64,000 nucleotides of DNA from NCBI RefSeq assembly GCF_900168195.1, contig NZ_FUYX01000008.1, positions 62,001 to 126,000 on the forward strand. The letters are read 5' to 3'. The DNA comes from Allobosea thiooxidans. Its GTDB lineage: Bacteria; Pseudomonadota; Alphaproteobacteria; Rhizobiales; Beijerinckiaceae. Below, in pieces: positions 18,482 to 27,353 of this stretch (the stretch's first letter is position 1; the number at the start of each line of letters is the position of its first letter). A model generated the notes under the pieces. It ran no database searches, was not told the origin of the DNA, and saw only the letters and a program-made list of their open reading frames with translations. The position numbers were made by a program, and so were the translations under genes.

Positions 18482-19522
18482 ATGGCGCTCGGCTTCGAGG
18501 GCGTGACGCAGCGCTTCGGGGCCGTGACGGCGCTGTCGGATGTTTCGCTCACGGTGCGACCGGGCGAGATCGTCGCGCTGCTCGGTCAATCGGGCTGCGG
18601 CAAGACGACGCTGCTCAGGCTCGCCGCTGGCGTCGAACGGCCCAGCGCCGGGCGCGTCCTGCTGGAGGGGCGGGACGTGTCCGACCCGGCGCGTTTCGTC
18701 GAGCCGGAGCATCGCGGCGTCGGTTTCGTCTTCCAGGATTATGCGCTGTTCCCGCACCTGACGGTGGGGGAGAATGTCCGCTTCGGATTACGCGGCCAGG
18801 GTGCGGCAGCGGCGGAGGCCACCGCCTTGCGGGCGTTGGCCCGCGTCGGGCTCGCCGATTTCTACGGCGCCTATCCGCATATGCTCTCCGGGGGGGAGCA
18901 GCAGCGCGTGGCGCTGGCCCGCGCCATTGCGCCGCGCCCCGGCGTGCTGCTGATGGACGAACCCTTCTCGAATCTCGACCGGCGGCTGCGCGACGTGGTG
19001 CGCGACGAGACCGCGGCTCTGCTCGAAGAGACCGGCGCGACCTCGATCATCGTGACGCATGACCCGGAGGATGCGATGCGCATCGCCGACCGGATCGTGC
19101 TGATGAGGGCCGGGCGTATCATCCAGGTCGGCACCGGCGAGGAACTCTACCGGACACCCGCCAGCCTCTTTGCCGCCCGATTTTTCTGCGATTTTACCGA
19201 GGTCGAGGGCTGGGTCGCCGGGGGCGCCGTCGACACGCCGCTGGGCCGTTTCGCGGCGCCGGACATGCCGGAGGGAAGCGACGCGATCGTCTGCATCCGG
19301 CCCCATCGCGTCCGGATCGTGCCGAAGGGCTATTATCTGCCGGGGCGGCTGGTGGCACGGCGCTTTCTCGGCGAGTTCGATCACCTTCTGGTCGCGGTGG
19401 AAGGGTTCGACCGGGCCTTGTCTGTGCGGGCGTCGCTGTCGGACGAGATCGCGGTGGGGGACGAGGTCGGCGTCGAGATTCCGTCGGACGAAGTCCTTGT
19501 GTTTCCGGCCGCGGATCAATAG
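18482..19522 (+). CDS. ABC transporter ATP-binding protein (Fbp/Pot-like), orphan
   Basis: A 346-residue ATPase. Walker A is GQSGCGKTT (35-43), the Q-loop is FVFQDYALFPHLTVGENV, the signature is LSGGEQQRVALARAIAPRP and Walker B is VLLMDEPFSNLD, with the switch His in TSIIVTHDPEDAM. The C-terminal 110 residues form a TOBE-like domain (IVCIRPHRVRIVP). This layout is that of Fe(III), spermidine or thiamine importers. No permease or binding protein is adjacent. A GTG at 18365 overlapping the scpB stop would add 39 residues. I prefer ATG 18482 because MALGFEGVTQRFG is a normal ABC start. Confidence 0.85.
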   Translation: MALGFEGVTQRFGAVTALSDVSLTVRPGEIVALLGQSGCGKTTLLRLAAGVERPSAGRVLLEGRDVSDPARFVEPEHRGVGFVFQDYALFPHLTVGENVRFGLRGQGAAAAEATALRALARVGLADFYGAYPHMLSGGEQQRVALARAIAPRPGVLLMDEPFSNLDRRLRDVVRDETAALLEETGATSIIVTHDPEDAMRIADRIVLMRAGRIIQVGTGEELYRTPASLFAARFFCDFTEVEGWVAGGAVDTPLGRFAAPDMPEGSDAIVCIRPHRVRIVPKGYYLPGRLVARRFLGEFDHLLVAVEGFDRALSVRASLSDEIAVGDEVGVEIPSDEVLVFPAADQ

Positions 19523-19603
19523 GTTCCGCCGCCGAACAATCGACCGGGCACGGATTTGGTCGGGGCTTATCCCCGGTCGAAGCAATTTCGGAGGAGTTTC
19601 GCC

Positions 19604-19849
19604 ATGGGTGGCGTGAGCATTTGGCACTGGATCGTCGTCGGCGTCATCGTGATGCTGCTGTTCGGGCGCGGCAAGGTGTCCGAGCTGATGGGCGATGTCG
19701 CCAAGGGCATCAAATCGTTCAAGAAGGGTATGGCGGAGGACGATGAGCCGACGCCGAGCGCGACCAATGTCGATCCCAAGGTGATCGACCATACGCAGGC
19801 CAGCAACGCGGCCGCCCAGGCCCAGGCCAAGACCGAGCACAAGGCCTGA
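19604..19849 (+). CDS. tatA: Twin-arginine translocase subunit TatA
   Basis: An 81-residue protein with one N-terminal transmembrane helix ([17 protein letters not shown]), the FGRGK hinge and an amphipathic helix ([19 protein letters not shown]), then a polar tail. TatA oligomers form the passage for folded Tat substrates. GGAGGAG precedes ATG 19604. The tatA-tatB-tatC order is kept. Four proteins in this window carry twin-arginine-like signals and would use it. Confidence 0.95.
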   Translation: MGGVSIWHWIVVGVIVMLLFGRGKVSELMGDVAKGIKSFKKGMAEDDEPTPSATNVDPKVIDHTQASNAAAQAQAKTEHKA

Positions 19850-19853
19850 TGCG

Positions 19854-19910
19854 GCTGCGCCGCAGCGGCGCAGCTCCCGGAGCCCGTCTGCAGCGGCGAA
19901 ACGCCGCTGC
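19854..19910 (+). promoter_or_regulatory. Two mutually exclusive hairpins between tatA and tatB
   Basis: Hairpin 1 is GCTGCGCC (19854-19861) / GGCGCAGC (19867-19874). Hairpin 2 is GCAGCGGCG (19890-19898) / CGCCGCTGC (19902-19910), perfect with an AAA loop. The word GCAGCGGCG also occurs at 19862-19870, so the right arm of hairpin 2 can pair with either copy and disrupt hairpin 1. This could tune tatA against tatBC levels. The structure is seen; the function is inferred. Confidence 0.45.
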
Positions 19911-20004
19911 GCCAGGGGCGGGCCCAGGTTTCTGATGTTGCGCGCGCATCCTCCGTCCGCCTGAAGCGGCCGAGCGGAGGGCGCGCCGAGAGGACGAGCC
20001 GTCG

Positions 20005-20697
20005 ATGTTCGACATCGCCTGGAGCGAGATGGTGCTGATCGGCGCGGTTGCGCTCGTCGTGATCGGCCCCAAGGACCTGCCCAAAGCCCTGCGCACGGTC
20101 GGCCAGACGATCGGCAAGGTCCGTCGCATGGCGGCCGAGTTCCAGGGCCAGTTCAACGAGGCGATGCGCGAGGCCGAACTCGCCGATCTCAAGAAGCAGG
20201 TCGAAGATGTCGGCGGCTCGGTGTCGAGCTCGCTCAACACCGACTTCAACCCGATCGAGCAGCCCAAGGACTTTTCGGCTTCCGGCGCCGCCACCCCCGA
20301 CGAGGCGGCGTTGAAGGAAGCGGAGGCGAAGCTCGCCGCGCTGCCGGTGCCGGAACTGCCGCCCGCCGACATTGCGGCCGAGACGCCGACACCCGAGGCG
20401 GAGCCGGTTCCCGCCGCCAAGCCGAAGCGCGCCCGCAAGGCGAAGGCGCAGGATGAGGCGGCGGCCGAAGCGGCTCCCGTGGCCGAAGCTGTGCCGGTCG
20501 CCGGACAGGGCGAGGCCGCTGAAACCCCGAAGCCGGCGCGCGCACGCCGCGGCAAGGCCGCGGCCGAGGTGCCGGCTGAGCCCGATGCTTCGCTTCCGGA
20601 GGCTGCCTCGACCGAGGAGAGCCAGGAGGCGCCCAAGCCCGCCCGCAAGCGCAAGCCGAAAGCCGCGACCGCCAAGGGCGAGGAGACTTCCGCATGA
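20005..20697 (+). CDS. tatB: Twin-arginine translocase subunit TatB
   Basis: A 230-residue protein. The N-terminus [47 protein letters not shown] is diagnostic of TatB: membrane helix, the GPKDLP hinge, then an amphipathic helix. A long Ala/Pro/Lys-rich tail (about 85-230, repeated [10 protein letters not shown] and [11 protein letters not shown] units) is typical of alphaproteobacterial TatB and probably disordered. It works with TatC in signal-peptide recognition. Its last codon overlaps the tatC start. Confidence 0.95.
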   Translation: MFDIAWSEMVLIGAVALVVIGPKDLPKALRTVGQTIGKVRRMAAEFQGQFNEAMREAELADLKKQVEDVGGSVSSSLNTDFNPIEQPKDFSASGAATPDEAALKEAEAKLAALPVPELPPADIAAETPTPEAEPVPAAKPKRARKAKAQDEAAAEAAPVAEAVPVAGQGEAAETPKPARARRGKAAAEVPAEPDASLPEAASTEESQEAPKPARKRKPKAATAKGEETSA

Positions 20698-21506
20698 GCG
20701 TCGCCAATCCTCGCGAGGGCGAGGACGAGATCGAGGCCTCGCGCGCACCGCTGATCGAGCATCTGATCGAGCTGCGCTCGCGGCTGATCAAGTCGCTGAT
20801 CGCCTTCCTGATCATGTTCTTCGTCTGCTTCGGCTTCTCGACGCAGATCTACAACCTGCTGGTGCTGCCCTATGTCTGGGCCGCCGGCAGCGCCGCCAAT
20901 GCGCAGCTGATCTATACCGGCCCGCTCGAGCTGCTGTTCACGCACATCAAGGTCGCAGCCTTCGGTGCCGGCTTCTTCGCCTTCCCGGTGATCGCGACCC
21001 AGATCTACAAATTCGTGGCGCCCGGCCTCTACAAGAACGAGAAGGCCGCCTTCGCGCCCTATCTCGTGGCAACGCCGGTGTTCTTCACGCTCGGCGCGCT
21101 GCTGGTGTTCTTCTTCGCCATGCCGGTGCTGATGAAGTTCTCGCTCGGCATGCAGCAGGCCGCGACCGAGAATCAGGCGGGCATCGCGCTCCTGCCGAAG
21201 GTCAGCGAGTATCTCTCGCTGATCATGACGCTGATCTTCGCCTTCGGCATCGCCTTCCAGCTGCCGGTGATCCTGACGCTGCTCGGGCAGGCGGGAATCA
21301 TCGATTCGAAGTTCCTGAAGGAAAAGCGCCGCTACGCCATCGTCTTCGTCTTCGTCGTCGCGGCGGTGCTGACCCCGCCGGACGTGATCTCGCAGCTGAT
21401 GCTGGCGATCCCTATGATGCTGCTCTACGAGCTCTCGGTGTTCTCGGTGCGCCGCGTTGAGAAGAAGCACGAGGCCGCGAAGGCGGAAGAGGACGCGGCG
21501 GAGTAA
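20694..21506 (+). CDS. tatC: Twin-arginine translocase subunit TatC
   Basis: A 270-residue protein with six transmembrane segments. The conserved cytoplasmic entry motif [13 protein letters not shown] carries the signal-binding glutamate, followed by [14 protein letters not shown], and TPPDVISQ before TM5-6. TatC recognises the twin-arginine motif. The start at 20694 overlaps tatB by 4 bp (ATGA). A charged tail ([14 protein letters not shown]) ends it, followed by a repeat element. Confidence 0.96.
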   Translation: MSVANPREGEDEIEASRAPLIEHLIELRSRLIKSLIAFLIMFFVCFGFSTQIYNLLVLPYVWAAGSAANAQLIYTGPLELLFTHIKVAAFGAGFFAFPVIATQIYKFVAPGLYKNEKAAFAPYLVATPVFFTLGALLVFFFAMPVLMKFSLGMQQAATENQAGIALLPKVSEYLSLIMTLIFAFGIAFQLPVILTLLGQAGIIDSKFLKEKRRYAIVFVFVVAAVLTPPDVISQLMLAIPMMLLYELSVFSVRRVEKKHEAAKAEEDAAE

Positions 21507-21515
21507 GACTCTATC

Positions 21516-21606
21516 GTCATGCTCGCCCTTGTGGCGGGCATCCACGTTTTGAGCGCCGCATTGCACCGATGAAGGCGTGGATGGTCGGGACTGGCCCGAG
21601 CATGAT
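21516..21606. repeat. Intergenic palindromic repeat, family C, copy 2 (inverted)
   Basis: The head GTCATGCTCGCCCTTGTGGCGGGCAT and the tail GGATGGTCGGGACTGGCCCGAGCATGAT correspond to copy 1 (3984) read in the opposite order. Between them lie CCACG and GGCGTGG segments. It fills the gap between tatC and serS and contains a false upstream start for serS (21577). Confidence 0.65.
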
Positions 21607-21708
21607 GTGGTCGCGGCGTCGAATACCGATCTCGGAGGTTCCCTCCCGCGCCGTCCCGGTCTAGAGCATCCTGCGCTGCATTCCGCAGCGATGCATGGCC
21701 GGACGACG

Positions 21709-23010
21709 ATGTACGACATCAGATGGATTCGCGAGAACGCCGCGGCGTTCGATGGAGGCTTGACGCGACGGGGGCTCGCGCCGCTGTCGCCCTCGCTGCT
21801 CGAACTCGACGATGTCCGCCGCTCCGCCATCGCCAAGGCGCAGGCCACGCAGGAACGCCGCAACGCGCTCTCCAAGGAGATCGGCAAGGCGATGGGCGCA
21901 AAGGACGTCGCGCTCGCCGAGAAGCTGAAGGCCGAGGTCGCGGCGCTCAAGGAAGAGCAGCCGGGGCTGGAAGCGCAGGAGAGGGCCGCCAAGGAGGCGC
22001 TCGACGAGAAGCTCGCCGCCATTCCGAACACGCCCTTCGAGGACGTGCCTGATGGTGTCGACGAGCATGACAACGTCCAGCTGCATGCCCATGGCGTGAA
22101 GCCGGAGGAGCGCGGGCTGCTCAAGGGCGTCAACGAGCCGAAGCAGCATTTCGAGCTCGGCGAAGCCCTCGGCCAGATGGATTTCGAGAAGGCGGCCAAG
22201 CTTTCGGGCGCGCGCTTCGTCGTGCTCCAGAACCAGATCGCGCGGCTGAGCCGGGCGATCGGGCAGTTCATGCTCGACACCCACACCGAGGAGCACGGCT
22301 ATACGGAAGTGAATCCGCCGCTCCTGGTGCGTGACGACGCGATGTTCGGCACGGCGCAGCTGCCGAAATTCCGCGAGGACCAGTTCCGCGCCGGGGAGGA
22401 GCACTGGCTGATCCCGACCGCCGAAGTTCCGCTGACAAATCTGGCAAGGGAATCAATTCTTTCGGAGCAGGAGCTGCCGCTTCGATTCACCGCGCTGACG
22501 CCTTGCTTCCGCTCGGAGGCGGGCTCGGCCGGGCGCGATACGCGCGGCATGCTGCGCCAGCACCAGTTCGAGAAGGTCGAGCTCGTCTCGATCACGACGC
22601 CGGAGAAGTCGCGCGAGGAACATGAGCGCATGCTCGCCTGCGCCGAGGCGGTGCTGAAGAAGCTCGACCTGCATTATCGCGTGATGACCTTGTGCACTGG
22701 CGACATGGGCTTCGCCTCGCAGAAGACCTGGGACATCGAGGCCTGGCTGCCGGGGCAGAAGACCTATCGCGAGATCTCGTCCTGCTCGGTCTGCGGCGAC
22801 TTCCAGGCGCGGCGGATGAACGCCCGCTACAAGACGAAGGACGGCAAGGGCCCGTTCTTCGTCCATACCCTCAACGGTTCGGGCACGGCGGTCGGCCGGG
22901 CGCTGATCGCGGTGATGGAGAACTACCAGAACGCCGACGGCTCGATCAGCGTGCCCGACGTGCTAGTGCCCTATATGCGCGGCGTGACCAAGATCGAGAA
23001 GGCGGCCTGA
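21709..23010 (+). CDS. serS: Seryl-tRNA synthetase
   Basis: A 433-residue class II synthetase. The N-terminal coiled-coil arm (about 28-105, [51 protein letters not shown]) binds the long variable arm of tRNA-Ser. Motif 2 ([29 protein letters not shown]) and motif 3 ([19 protein letters not shown]) are intact. ATG 21709 ([10 protein letters not shown]) is the conserved start; the earlier ATG lies in the repeat. surE follows after a single base. Confidence 0.96.
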   Translation: MYDIRWIRENAAAFDGGLTRRGLAPLSPSLLELDDVRRSAIAKAQATQERRNALSKEIGKAMGAKDVALAEKLKAEVAALKEEQPGLEAQERAAKEALDEKLAAIPNTPFEDVPDGVDEHDNVQLHAHGVKPEERGLLKGVNEPKQHFELGEALGQMDFEKAAKLSGARFVVLQNQIARLSRAIGQFMLDTHTEEHGYTEVNPPLLVRDDAMFGTAQLPKFREDQFRAGEEHWLIPTAEVPLTNLARESILSEQELPLRFTALTPCFRSEAGSAGRDTRGMLRQHQFEKVELVSITTPEKSREEHERMLACAEAVLKKLDLHYRVMTLCTGDMGFASQKTWDIEAWLPGQKTYREISSCSVCGDFQARRMNARYKTKDGKGPFFVHTLNGSGTAVGRALIAVMENYQNADGSISVPDVLVPYMRGVTKIEKAA

Positions 23011-23011
23011 G

Positions 23012-23773
23012 ATGCGTATCCTTGTCACCAATGATGACGGCATCCATGCCGAGGGCCTGGACGTGCTGGAGCGCATCGCGCGCCAGCTTTCCGACGATGT
23101 CTGGGTCGTGGCGCCCGAGACCGACCAGTCCGGCGTCGCGCATTCGCTGTCGCTGTCGAACCCGCTGCGCCTGCGCCAGATCAGCGAGAAGCGCTTCGCC
23201 GTCGCCGGCACGCCGACCGACTGCGTCATCATGGCGGTGCGCTCGATCCTCGCCGAGGCGAAGCCCGATCTCGTTCTCTCCGGCGTCAACCGCGGCTCGA
23301 ACGTCGCCGAGGACGTGACCTATTCCGGCACCATCGCGGCGGCGATGGAGGGGACGCTGCTCGGCATCCCCTCCATCGCCGTCAGCCAGGCCTATACGCC
23401 GGGCGACCGCAACAACATCCGCTGGGACTGTGCCGAGAGCCATGCGCCGGGCATCATCCGCCGGCTGCTGGAGGAGGGGATTCCCGAGGGCGTGCTGTTC
23501 AACCTCAACTTCCCCAATGCCGGGCCGAGCGAGGTCGAGGGCGTCTCGGTCACGGTCCAGGGCCGGCGCGACCAGGAGCTGGTCCAGCTCGAGCCCCGCA
23601 AGGACGGGCGCGGCAATCCCTATTACTGGATCGCCTTCCAGCGCAGCCGCAGGGAGCCGGCGAACGGCACCGACCTGCGCGCCATGGCCGAGAACCGCAT
23701 CTCGGTGACCCCGCTCGAACTCGACCTGACGCATGAGCCGACGCTGACGCGCTTCGCTCAGGTCTTCGCCTGA
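23012..23773 (+). CDS. surE: 5'/3'-nucleotidase SurE
   Basis: A 253-residue survival protein. The metal-binding start [16 protein letters not shown] (Asp8, Asp9), [17 protein letters not shown] (Ser site), [25 protein letters not shown] (Asn site) and the C-terminal DLTHEPTL region are all present. SurE dephosphorylates nucleoside monophosphates and short polyphosphates in stationary phase. It is tightly packed between serS and pcm, a classic surE-pcm pair. Confidence 0.96.
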   Translation: MRILVTNDDGIHAEGLDVLERIARQLSDDVWVVAPETDQSGVAHSLSLSNPLRLRQISEKRFAVAGTPTDCVIMAVRSILAEAKPDLVLSGVNRGSNVAEDVTYSGTIAAAMEGTLLGIPSIAVSQAYTPGDRNNIRWDCAESHAPGIIRRLLEEGIPEGVLFNLNFPNAGPSEVEGVSVTVQGRRDQELVQLEPRKDGRGNPYYWIAFQRSRREPANGTDLRAMAENRISVTPLELDLTHEPTLTRFAQVFA

Positions 23774-23792
23774 GAGGCCGCGGGGAGGGGGC

Positions 23793-24455
23793 ATGAGCGA
23801 GGAGGTGCCGGCCAGCGAGGGCGAACGCACCGTCGCCTTCCTGCTGTCGCTGCGCGCGCGGGGCGTGCGCGACCTCGCGTTGCTGCGCGCCATGGAACGG
23901 GTGCCGCGCGACCGCTTCGCCCCGACCCGCTTCGCCGATCTCGCGCGCGAGGACGTCTCGGTGCCGCTGCCCTGCGGCCAGACGATGACGGCGCCCCATA
24001 CCGTCGCCAACCTGCTCGGCGCGCTCGACATGCAGCCGGGTGCGCGCGTCCTCGAGGTGGGGACCGGCTCGGGCTATGTCTCGGCGCTGCTCGCGGCGCT
24101 GGGCGGCGAGGTGGTTTCGCTCGAGCGCTATCGCTCGCTGGCGCTGGCGGCGCATGAGCGCGTCAGCGGGAGCGGGTTCGGCAAGCTGATCGACCTGCGC
24201 CATGCCGACGGCTTCCAGCCCGATCGCACGCTCGGCCGGTTCGACCGCATCCTCGTCAACGGCGTCACCCATTCGGTGCCCGAGGCGCTGCTGATGCGGC
24301 TTTCCGAGGGCGGGCGCCTGGTCGGGGCGCTGCGCATCGAGGGCGCGGCGCGCCGCGTCGTGGTCACGCGCCATGAGGACGGGCAGTTCGACCACGCCAC
24401 TGGGCCGATCCTGCGCCTGCCGCCGCTGACGCCGGGGCTTTCCCGGGCGCTCTGA
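23793..24455 (+). CDS. pcm: Protein-L-isoaspartate O-methyltransferase
   Basis: A 220-residue SAM-dependent methyltransferase. Landmarks are MERVPRDRFAPTRFADLA, PLPCGQTMTAPHTVANLLGALDMQPGARVLEVGTGSGYVSALLAAL (motif I plus the PCMT-specific part) and FDRILVNGVTHSVPEALLMRLSEGGRLVG. It repairs isoaspartyl residues in aged proteins. GGAGGGGGC before ATG 23793 provides the ribosome site. The usual partner surE lies 19 bp upstream. Confidence 0.9.
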   Translation: MSEEVPASEGERTVAFLLSLRARGVRDLALLRAMERVPRDRFAPTRFADLAREDVSVPLPCGQTMTAPHTVANLLGALDMQPGARVLEVGTGSGYVSALLAALGGEVVSLERYRSLALAAHERVSGSGFGKLIDLRHADGFQPDRTLGRFDRILVNGVTHSVPEALLMRLSEGGRLVGALRIEGAARRVVVTRHEDGQFDHATGPILRLPPLTPGLSRAL

Positions 24456-24615
24456 GGCTCCGGCGAGGTGGGTACGGGCTCGCGAGCGCTGCGCCGGGCG
24501 CCGGCGACGACGAACGCAAAAAAGTGAAGAAGGCCGCGCGAGAGAAACACTTTCGTAACCTCAACACGACTTTAATGGCCTTCATCGAGTTGCGTCGTTC
24601 GCGAGTACTCTGTTC

Positions 24616-25953
24616 ATGCGTAGCCAAGCCGAATCGATCAATCATCGCGCTCTCCGTCGCCTCTCGACGGTTTGCCTGCTTGCCGTCGGTGTCAGCGCCT
24701 GCTCCTCGGACACGATGCGCTTCACCGAGACACCCTTCGACAATCCGTTCCGGACGGCGCAGGCGCCTGCGCCCGTGCGTGATCCGGCGACCACCGGTTC
24801 GATCGGGCGCTCGGCGAGCGTGCCGCTGCAGCCGATCCAGTCTTCTCCCGTGAGTGCGCAGCCCCTGCCGCCGCCCCAATCGGCCGTCGCGCTGGGTTCG
24901 GCGCCGCCGCGGGCCGTGTCCGGCAGCGCCTCCGGCTGGAGCGCTCAGGGCGGCACCCCGGTCGTGATCGCGCAGGGCGAGAGCCTCGACATGATCTCGT
25001 CGCGCTACGGCGTGCCGCGCTCGGCGCTGATGACCGCGAACGGGCTGAGCAACGCCGATGTCGCACCGGGTACGCGCATCGTCATTCCCGTCTACAACGC
25101 CGGCGGCGCTGCCGCTTCGGCTCCGCAGGTCGCGCAGGCTCCGGCCGCGTCGCAGCGCTTCGTCGCCGGTCCGGCTCCGACAGCCCGCCAGCCTGCTCCG
25201 GTCGCCGATGCGAGGGCGCAGGCCAAGGCCGCTGCCGATGCGAAGGTCGCTGCCGCGGCCGAAGCCAAGGCGAAGGCTGCCGCCGATGCCCAGGCGATGC
25301 GCGAATCACGTGCTCGTTTTGCTGCCGAGGCCAAGGCCAAGGCCGATGCCCGCAAGACCGGCTCCGCCGTTCCCAGCGCGCGGCCCGTCGCCGAGGCGAA
25401 GCCTGCGCCGGTCCAGCCGGTGAAGACTGCCGCTCCGGCGCAGCAGCCGGCGAAGCCGGTCGTGGTGGCGAGCGCGCCGGCGACCGAGCCGAAGCCGGCC
25501 GCGATCCCGAAGGCCGAGCCCGCGCCCGAGCCGAAGACCACCGCCAGCCTGCCGAAGCAGGAGGAGGCGGCCGTCTCCTCGAGCGACAAGGCCGATTTCC
25601 GCTGGCCGGCCCGCGGCCGGGTGATCTCCGGCTACAGCAAGGGCGGCAATGAGGGCATCAACATCGCGGTTCCGGAAGGCACGCCGGTCAAGGCAGCCGA
25701 GGGTGGCACCGTCGCCTATGCCGGCAGCGAGCTGAAGGGCTACGGCAATCTCGTCCTGATCCGCCACCCCAACGGCTATGTCTCGGCCTACGCCCATAAT
25801 GGCGAGCTCAAGGTCAAGCGCGGCGACAGCGTCAAGCGCGGCCAGGTGGTGGCGAATTCCGGCCAGAGCGGCAACGTCTCCTCGCCGCAGCTCCACTTCG
25901 AGCTGCGCAAGGGATCGACCCCGGTCGACCCGACGCCCTATCTCAACAACTGA
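24616..25953 (+). CDS. NlpD/LppB-like lipoprotein: LysM plus degenerate M23 (LytM) domain
   Basis: A 445-residue outer-membrane-type lipoprotein: signal with lipobox VGVSAC (Cys29), LysM peptidoglycan-binding module (about 115-159), a long Ala/Lys/Pro-rich linker, and a C-terminal M23 domain (about 335-440). In the M23 core the usual H-x-G-I-D zinc motif reads NEGINIAVPEG, so the His and Asp ligands are both Asn. The later AYAH and QLHFEL segments remain. Such degenerate LytM proteins (NlpD, EnvC) do not cut peptidoglycan but activate amidases at division. The surE-pcm-nlpD order matches many proteobacteria. Confidence 0.9.
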   Translation: MRSQAESINHRALRRLSTVCLLAVGVSACSSDTMRFTETPFDNPFRTAQAPAPVRDPATTGSIGRSASVPLQPIQSSPVSAQPLPPPQSAVALGSAPPRAVSGSASGWSAQGGTPVVIAQGESLDMISSRYGVPRSALMTANGLSNADVAPGTRIVIPVYNAGGAAASAPQVAQAPAASQRFVAGPAPTARQPAPVADARAQAKAAADAKVAAAAEAKAKAAADAQAMRESRARFAAEAKAKADARKTGSAVPSARPVAEAKPAPVQPVKTAAPAQQPAKPVVVASAPATEPKPAAIPKAEPAPEPKTTASLPKQEEAAVSSSDKADFRWPARGRVISGYSKGGNEGINIAVPEGTPVKAAEGGTVAYAGSELKGYGNLVLIRHPNGYVSAYAHNGELKVKRGDSVKRGQVVANSGQSGNVSSPQLHFELRKGSTPVDPTPYLNN

Positions 25954-26019
25954 GCTGCATCCGCAGCGCGGCAATTTCGGATTTCGATCGGTTTCGCGAG
26001 ACCCTCCCGATCGAAGAAG

Positions 26020-26054
26020 AACGGGGCGGCCCAGGAAGGGCCGCCCCGTTTTCG
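26020..26054 (+). terminator. Strong terminator after the nlpD-like gene
   Basis: A perfect 13-bp stem AACGGGGCGGCCC (26020-26032) / GGGCCGCCCCGTT (26038-26050) has a 5-nt loop and is followed by TT. It ends the surE-pcm-nlpD transcript ahead of a repeat element. Confidence 0.8.
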
Positions 26055-26076
26055 TTCGTTCCGCAGTCTGGTCGTC

Positions 26077-26175
26077 GTCATTGCGAGGCGCGAGGCGACG
26101 AAGCAATCCAGGGGCGGCGGGGCTGAACGGCTTGGCCCGCTTCCCCCTGGATTGCTTCGCTTCGCTCGCAATGAC
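26077..26175. repeat. Intergenic palindromic repeat, family A, copy 1
   Basis: A 99-bp element bounded by GTCATTGCGAG and CTCGCAATGAC, with inner arms GAAGCAATCCAGG and CCTGGATTGCTTCG. The ends and inner arms are complementary, so the full length can fold on itself. Further copies are at 30354-30449 and 34763-34855. All three lie directly 3' of coding genes. Confidence 0.9.
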
Positions 26176-26193
26176 GGGGCCGCCCGCGCGGCC

Positions 26194-27078
26194 TCACCCT
26201 TCCAGCTTCTTGCCCAGCCGGCCGGCGAGGTCCTGGATGTACTGCCAGGCGGTACGGCCGGAGCGGGAGCCGCGCGTCGTCGACCATTCCAGCGCGTCGC
26301 GGCGCAGCTCGTCCGGCGCGACCGCGAGCCCGAAATGGGCGGCATAGCCGTTGATCATCTCCAGATACTCGTCCTGGCTGCATTTGTGGAAGCCGAGCCA
26401 GAGGCCGAAGCGGTCCGAGAGCGAGACCTTCTCCTCGATGGCCTCGCCCGGATTGATCGAGGTCGAGCGCTCGTTGTCCATCATGTCGCGCGGCAGCAGA
26501 TGCCGGCGATTCGACGTGGCGTAGAAGACGACGTTCTCGGGCCGGCCCTCGACGCCGCCATCGAGCACGGCCTTCAGCGACTTGTACGAGGTGTCGTCGC
26601 TGTCGAAGGACAGGTCGTCGCAGAAGACGATGGCGCGGTGCGGATCGTTGCGCAGCAGGCCCATCAGCGCCGGTAGGCTCTCGATGTCCTCGCGGTGGAT
26701 CTCGATCAGCTTGAGCGGCAGCTCGCCCTTCGCGAGGCGCCGGTTGGTGTCGGCATGGACCGCCTTGACCAGCGAGGACTTGCCCATGCCGCGCGCGCCC
26801 CAGAGCAGGACGTTGTTGGCCGGAAGCCCCTTGGCGAAGCGCTCGGTGTTCTCTGCCAGCGTGTCGCGCACCCGATCGACGCCGCGCAGGAGCGAGAGGG
26901 CGACGCGGTTGACCTTCGGCACCGGAACGAGCTCGGAGCCAGCCGCCTGCCAGACGAAGGCGTCGGCGGCCTTGAGATCGGCGGGCTTGCGCCGGGGCGG
27001 GGCGATGCGCTCGAGCGCATCCGCAATGCGCAGCAGCGTCGCGAGGGTCTGGTCGGGAGCGGTTTCGGTGGTGGTCAT
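26194..27078 (-). CDS. DUF815-family AAA ATPase
   Basis: A 294-residue P-loop protein. Walker A is WGARGMGKSSLV (93-104) and Walker B is RAIVFCDDLSFD. The DUF815-specific stretch SYKSLKAVLDGGVEGRPENVVFYATSNRRHLLPRDMMDNE and the sensor-like SLSDRFGLWLGFH follow. DUF815 proteins are widespread in Hyphomicrobiales and resemble DnaA/Cdc6-type loaders; the cellular role is not established. It is alone, transcribed away from yajC, with a large palindrome in its 5' region. Confidence 0.88.
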   Translation of the reverse strand: MTTTETAPDQTLATLLRIADALERIAPPRRKPADLKAADAFVWQAAGSELVPVPKVNRVALSLLRGVDRVRDTLAENTERFAKGLPANNVLLWGARGMGKSSLVKAVHADTNRRLAKGELPLKLIEIHREDIESLPALMGLLRNDPHRAIVFCDDLSFDSDDTSYKSLKAVLDGGVEGRPENVVFYATSNRRHLLPRDMMDNERSTSINPGEAIEEKVSLSDRFGLWLGFHKCSQDEYLEMINGYAAHFGLAVAPDELRRDALEWSTTRGSRSGRTAWQYIQDLAGRLGKKLEG

Positions 27079-27107
27079 GGCACTGGCGCCTTCATTTCGT
27101 CCTGTCG

Positions 27108-27134
27108 AACCGTACCGTACCGTCCGGTACGGTT
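27108..27134. promoter_or_regulatory. 27-bp palindromic operator candidate upstream of the DUF815 gene
   Basis: Perfect 10-bp inverted arms AACCGTACCG (27108-27117) and CGGTACGGTT (27125-27134) are separated by TACCGTC, which continues the ACCGT unit (three in a row). ACCG/CGGT dyads of this size are typical operators for TetR-type dimers. It lies 30 bp upstream of the DUF815 start and 107 bp before the yajC promoter. No regulator gene is adjacent. Confidence 0.5.
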
Positions 27135-27240
27135 CCGAAGGCTAGCTAAACCGCGTCGTGGATCGAGCGCAAGGGGCATTGCGCGAATGGCGGCAAGCCC
27201 ATAGGTGAGGGATCGTGGCCGGGAGACCGGGTACGTCCGA

Positions 27241-27268
27241 TTGATTTCACGGCGTTGCTGGCTATAGT
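27241..27268 (+). promoter_or_regulatory. Sigma-70-type promoter of yajC-secDF
   Basis: TTGATT (27241-27246), a 16-bp spacer, and TATAGT (27263-27268) match the consensus at 4/6 and 5/6. The yajC start is 85 bp downstream. Confidence 0.6.
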
Positions 27269-27353
27269 CCGCGCGATTTTCCGGCCGGGCGATGCTTTTG
27301 CCGCGTCTTGCGGCCGGCGGCCTGCTATGCCGCCGTCAGAGAGGAGTTCTTCA

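Noticed and set aside
21577-21708. N-terminal extension of SerRS
   Set aside because: It starts in a family C repeat; the conserved SerRS start is [10 protein letters not shown] at 21709.
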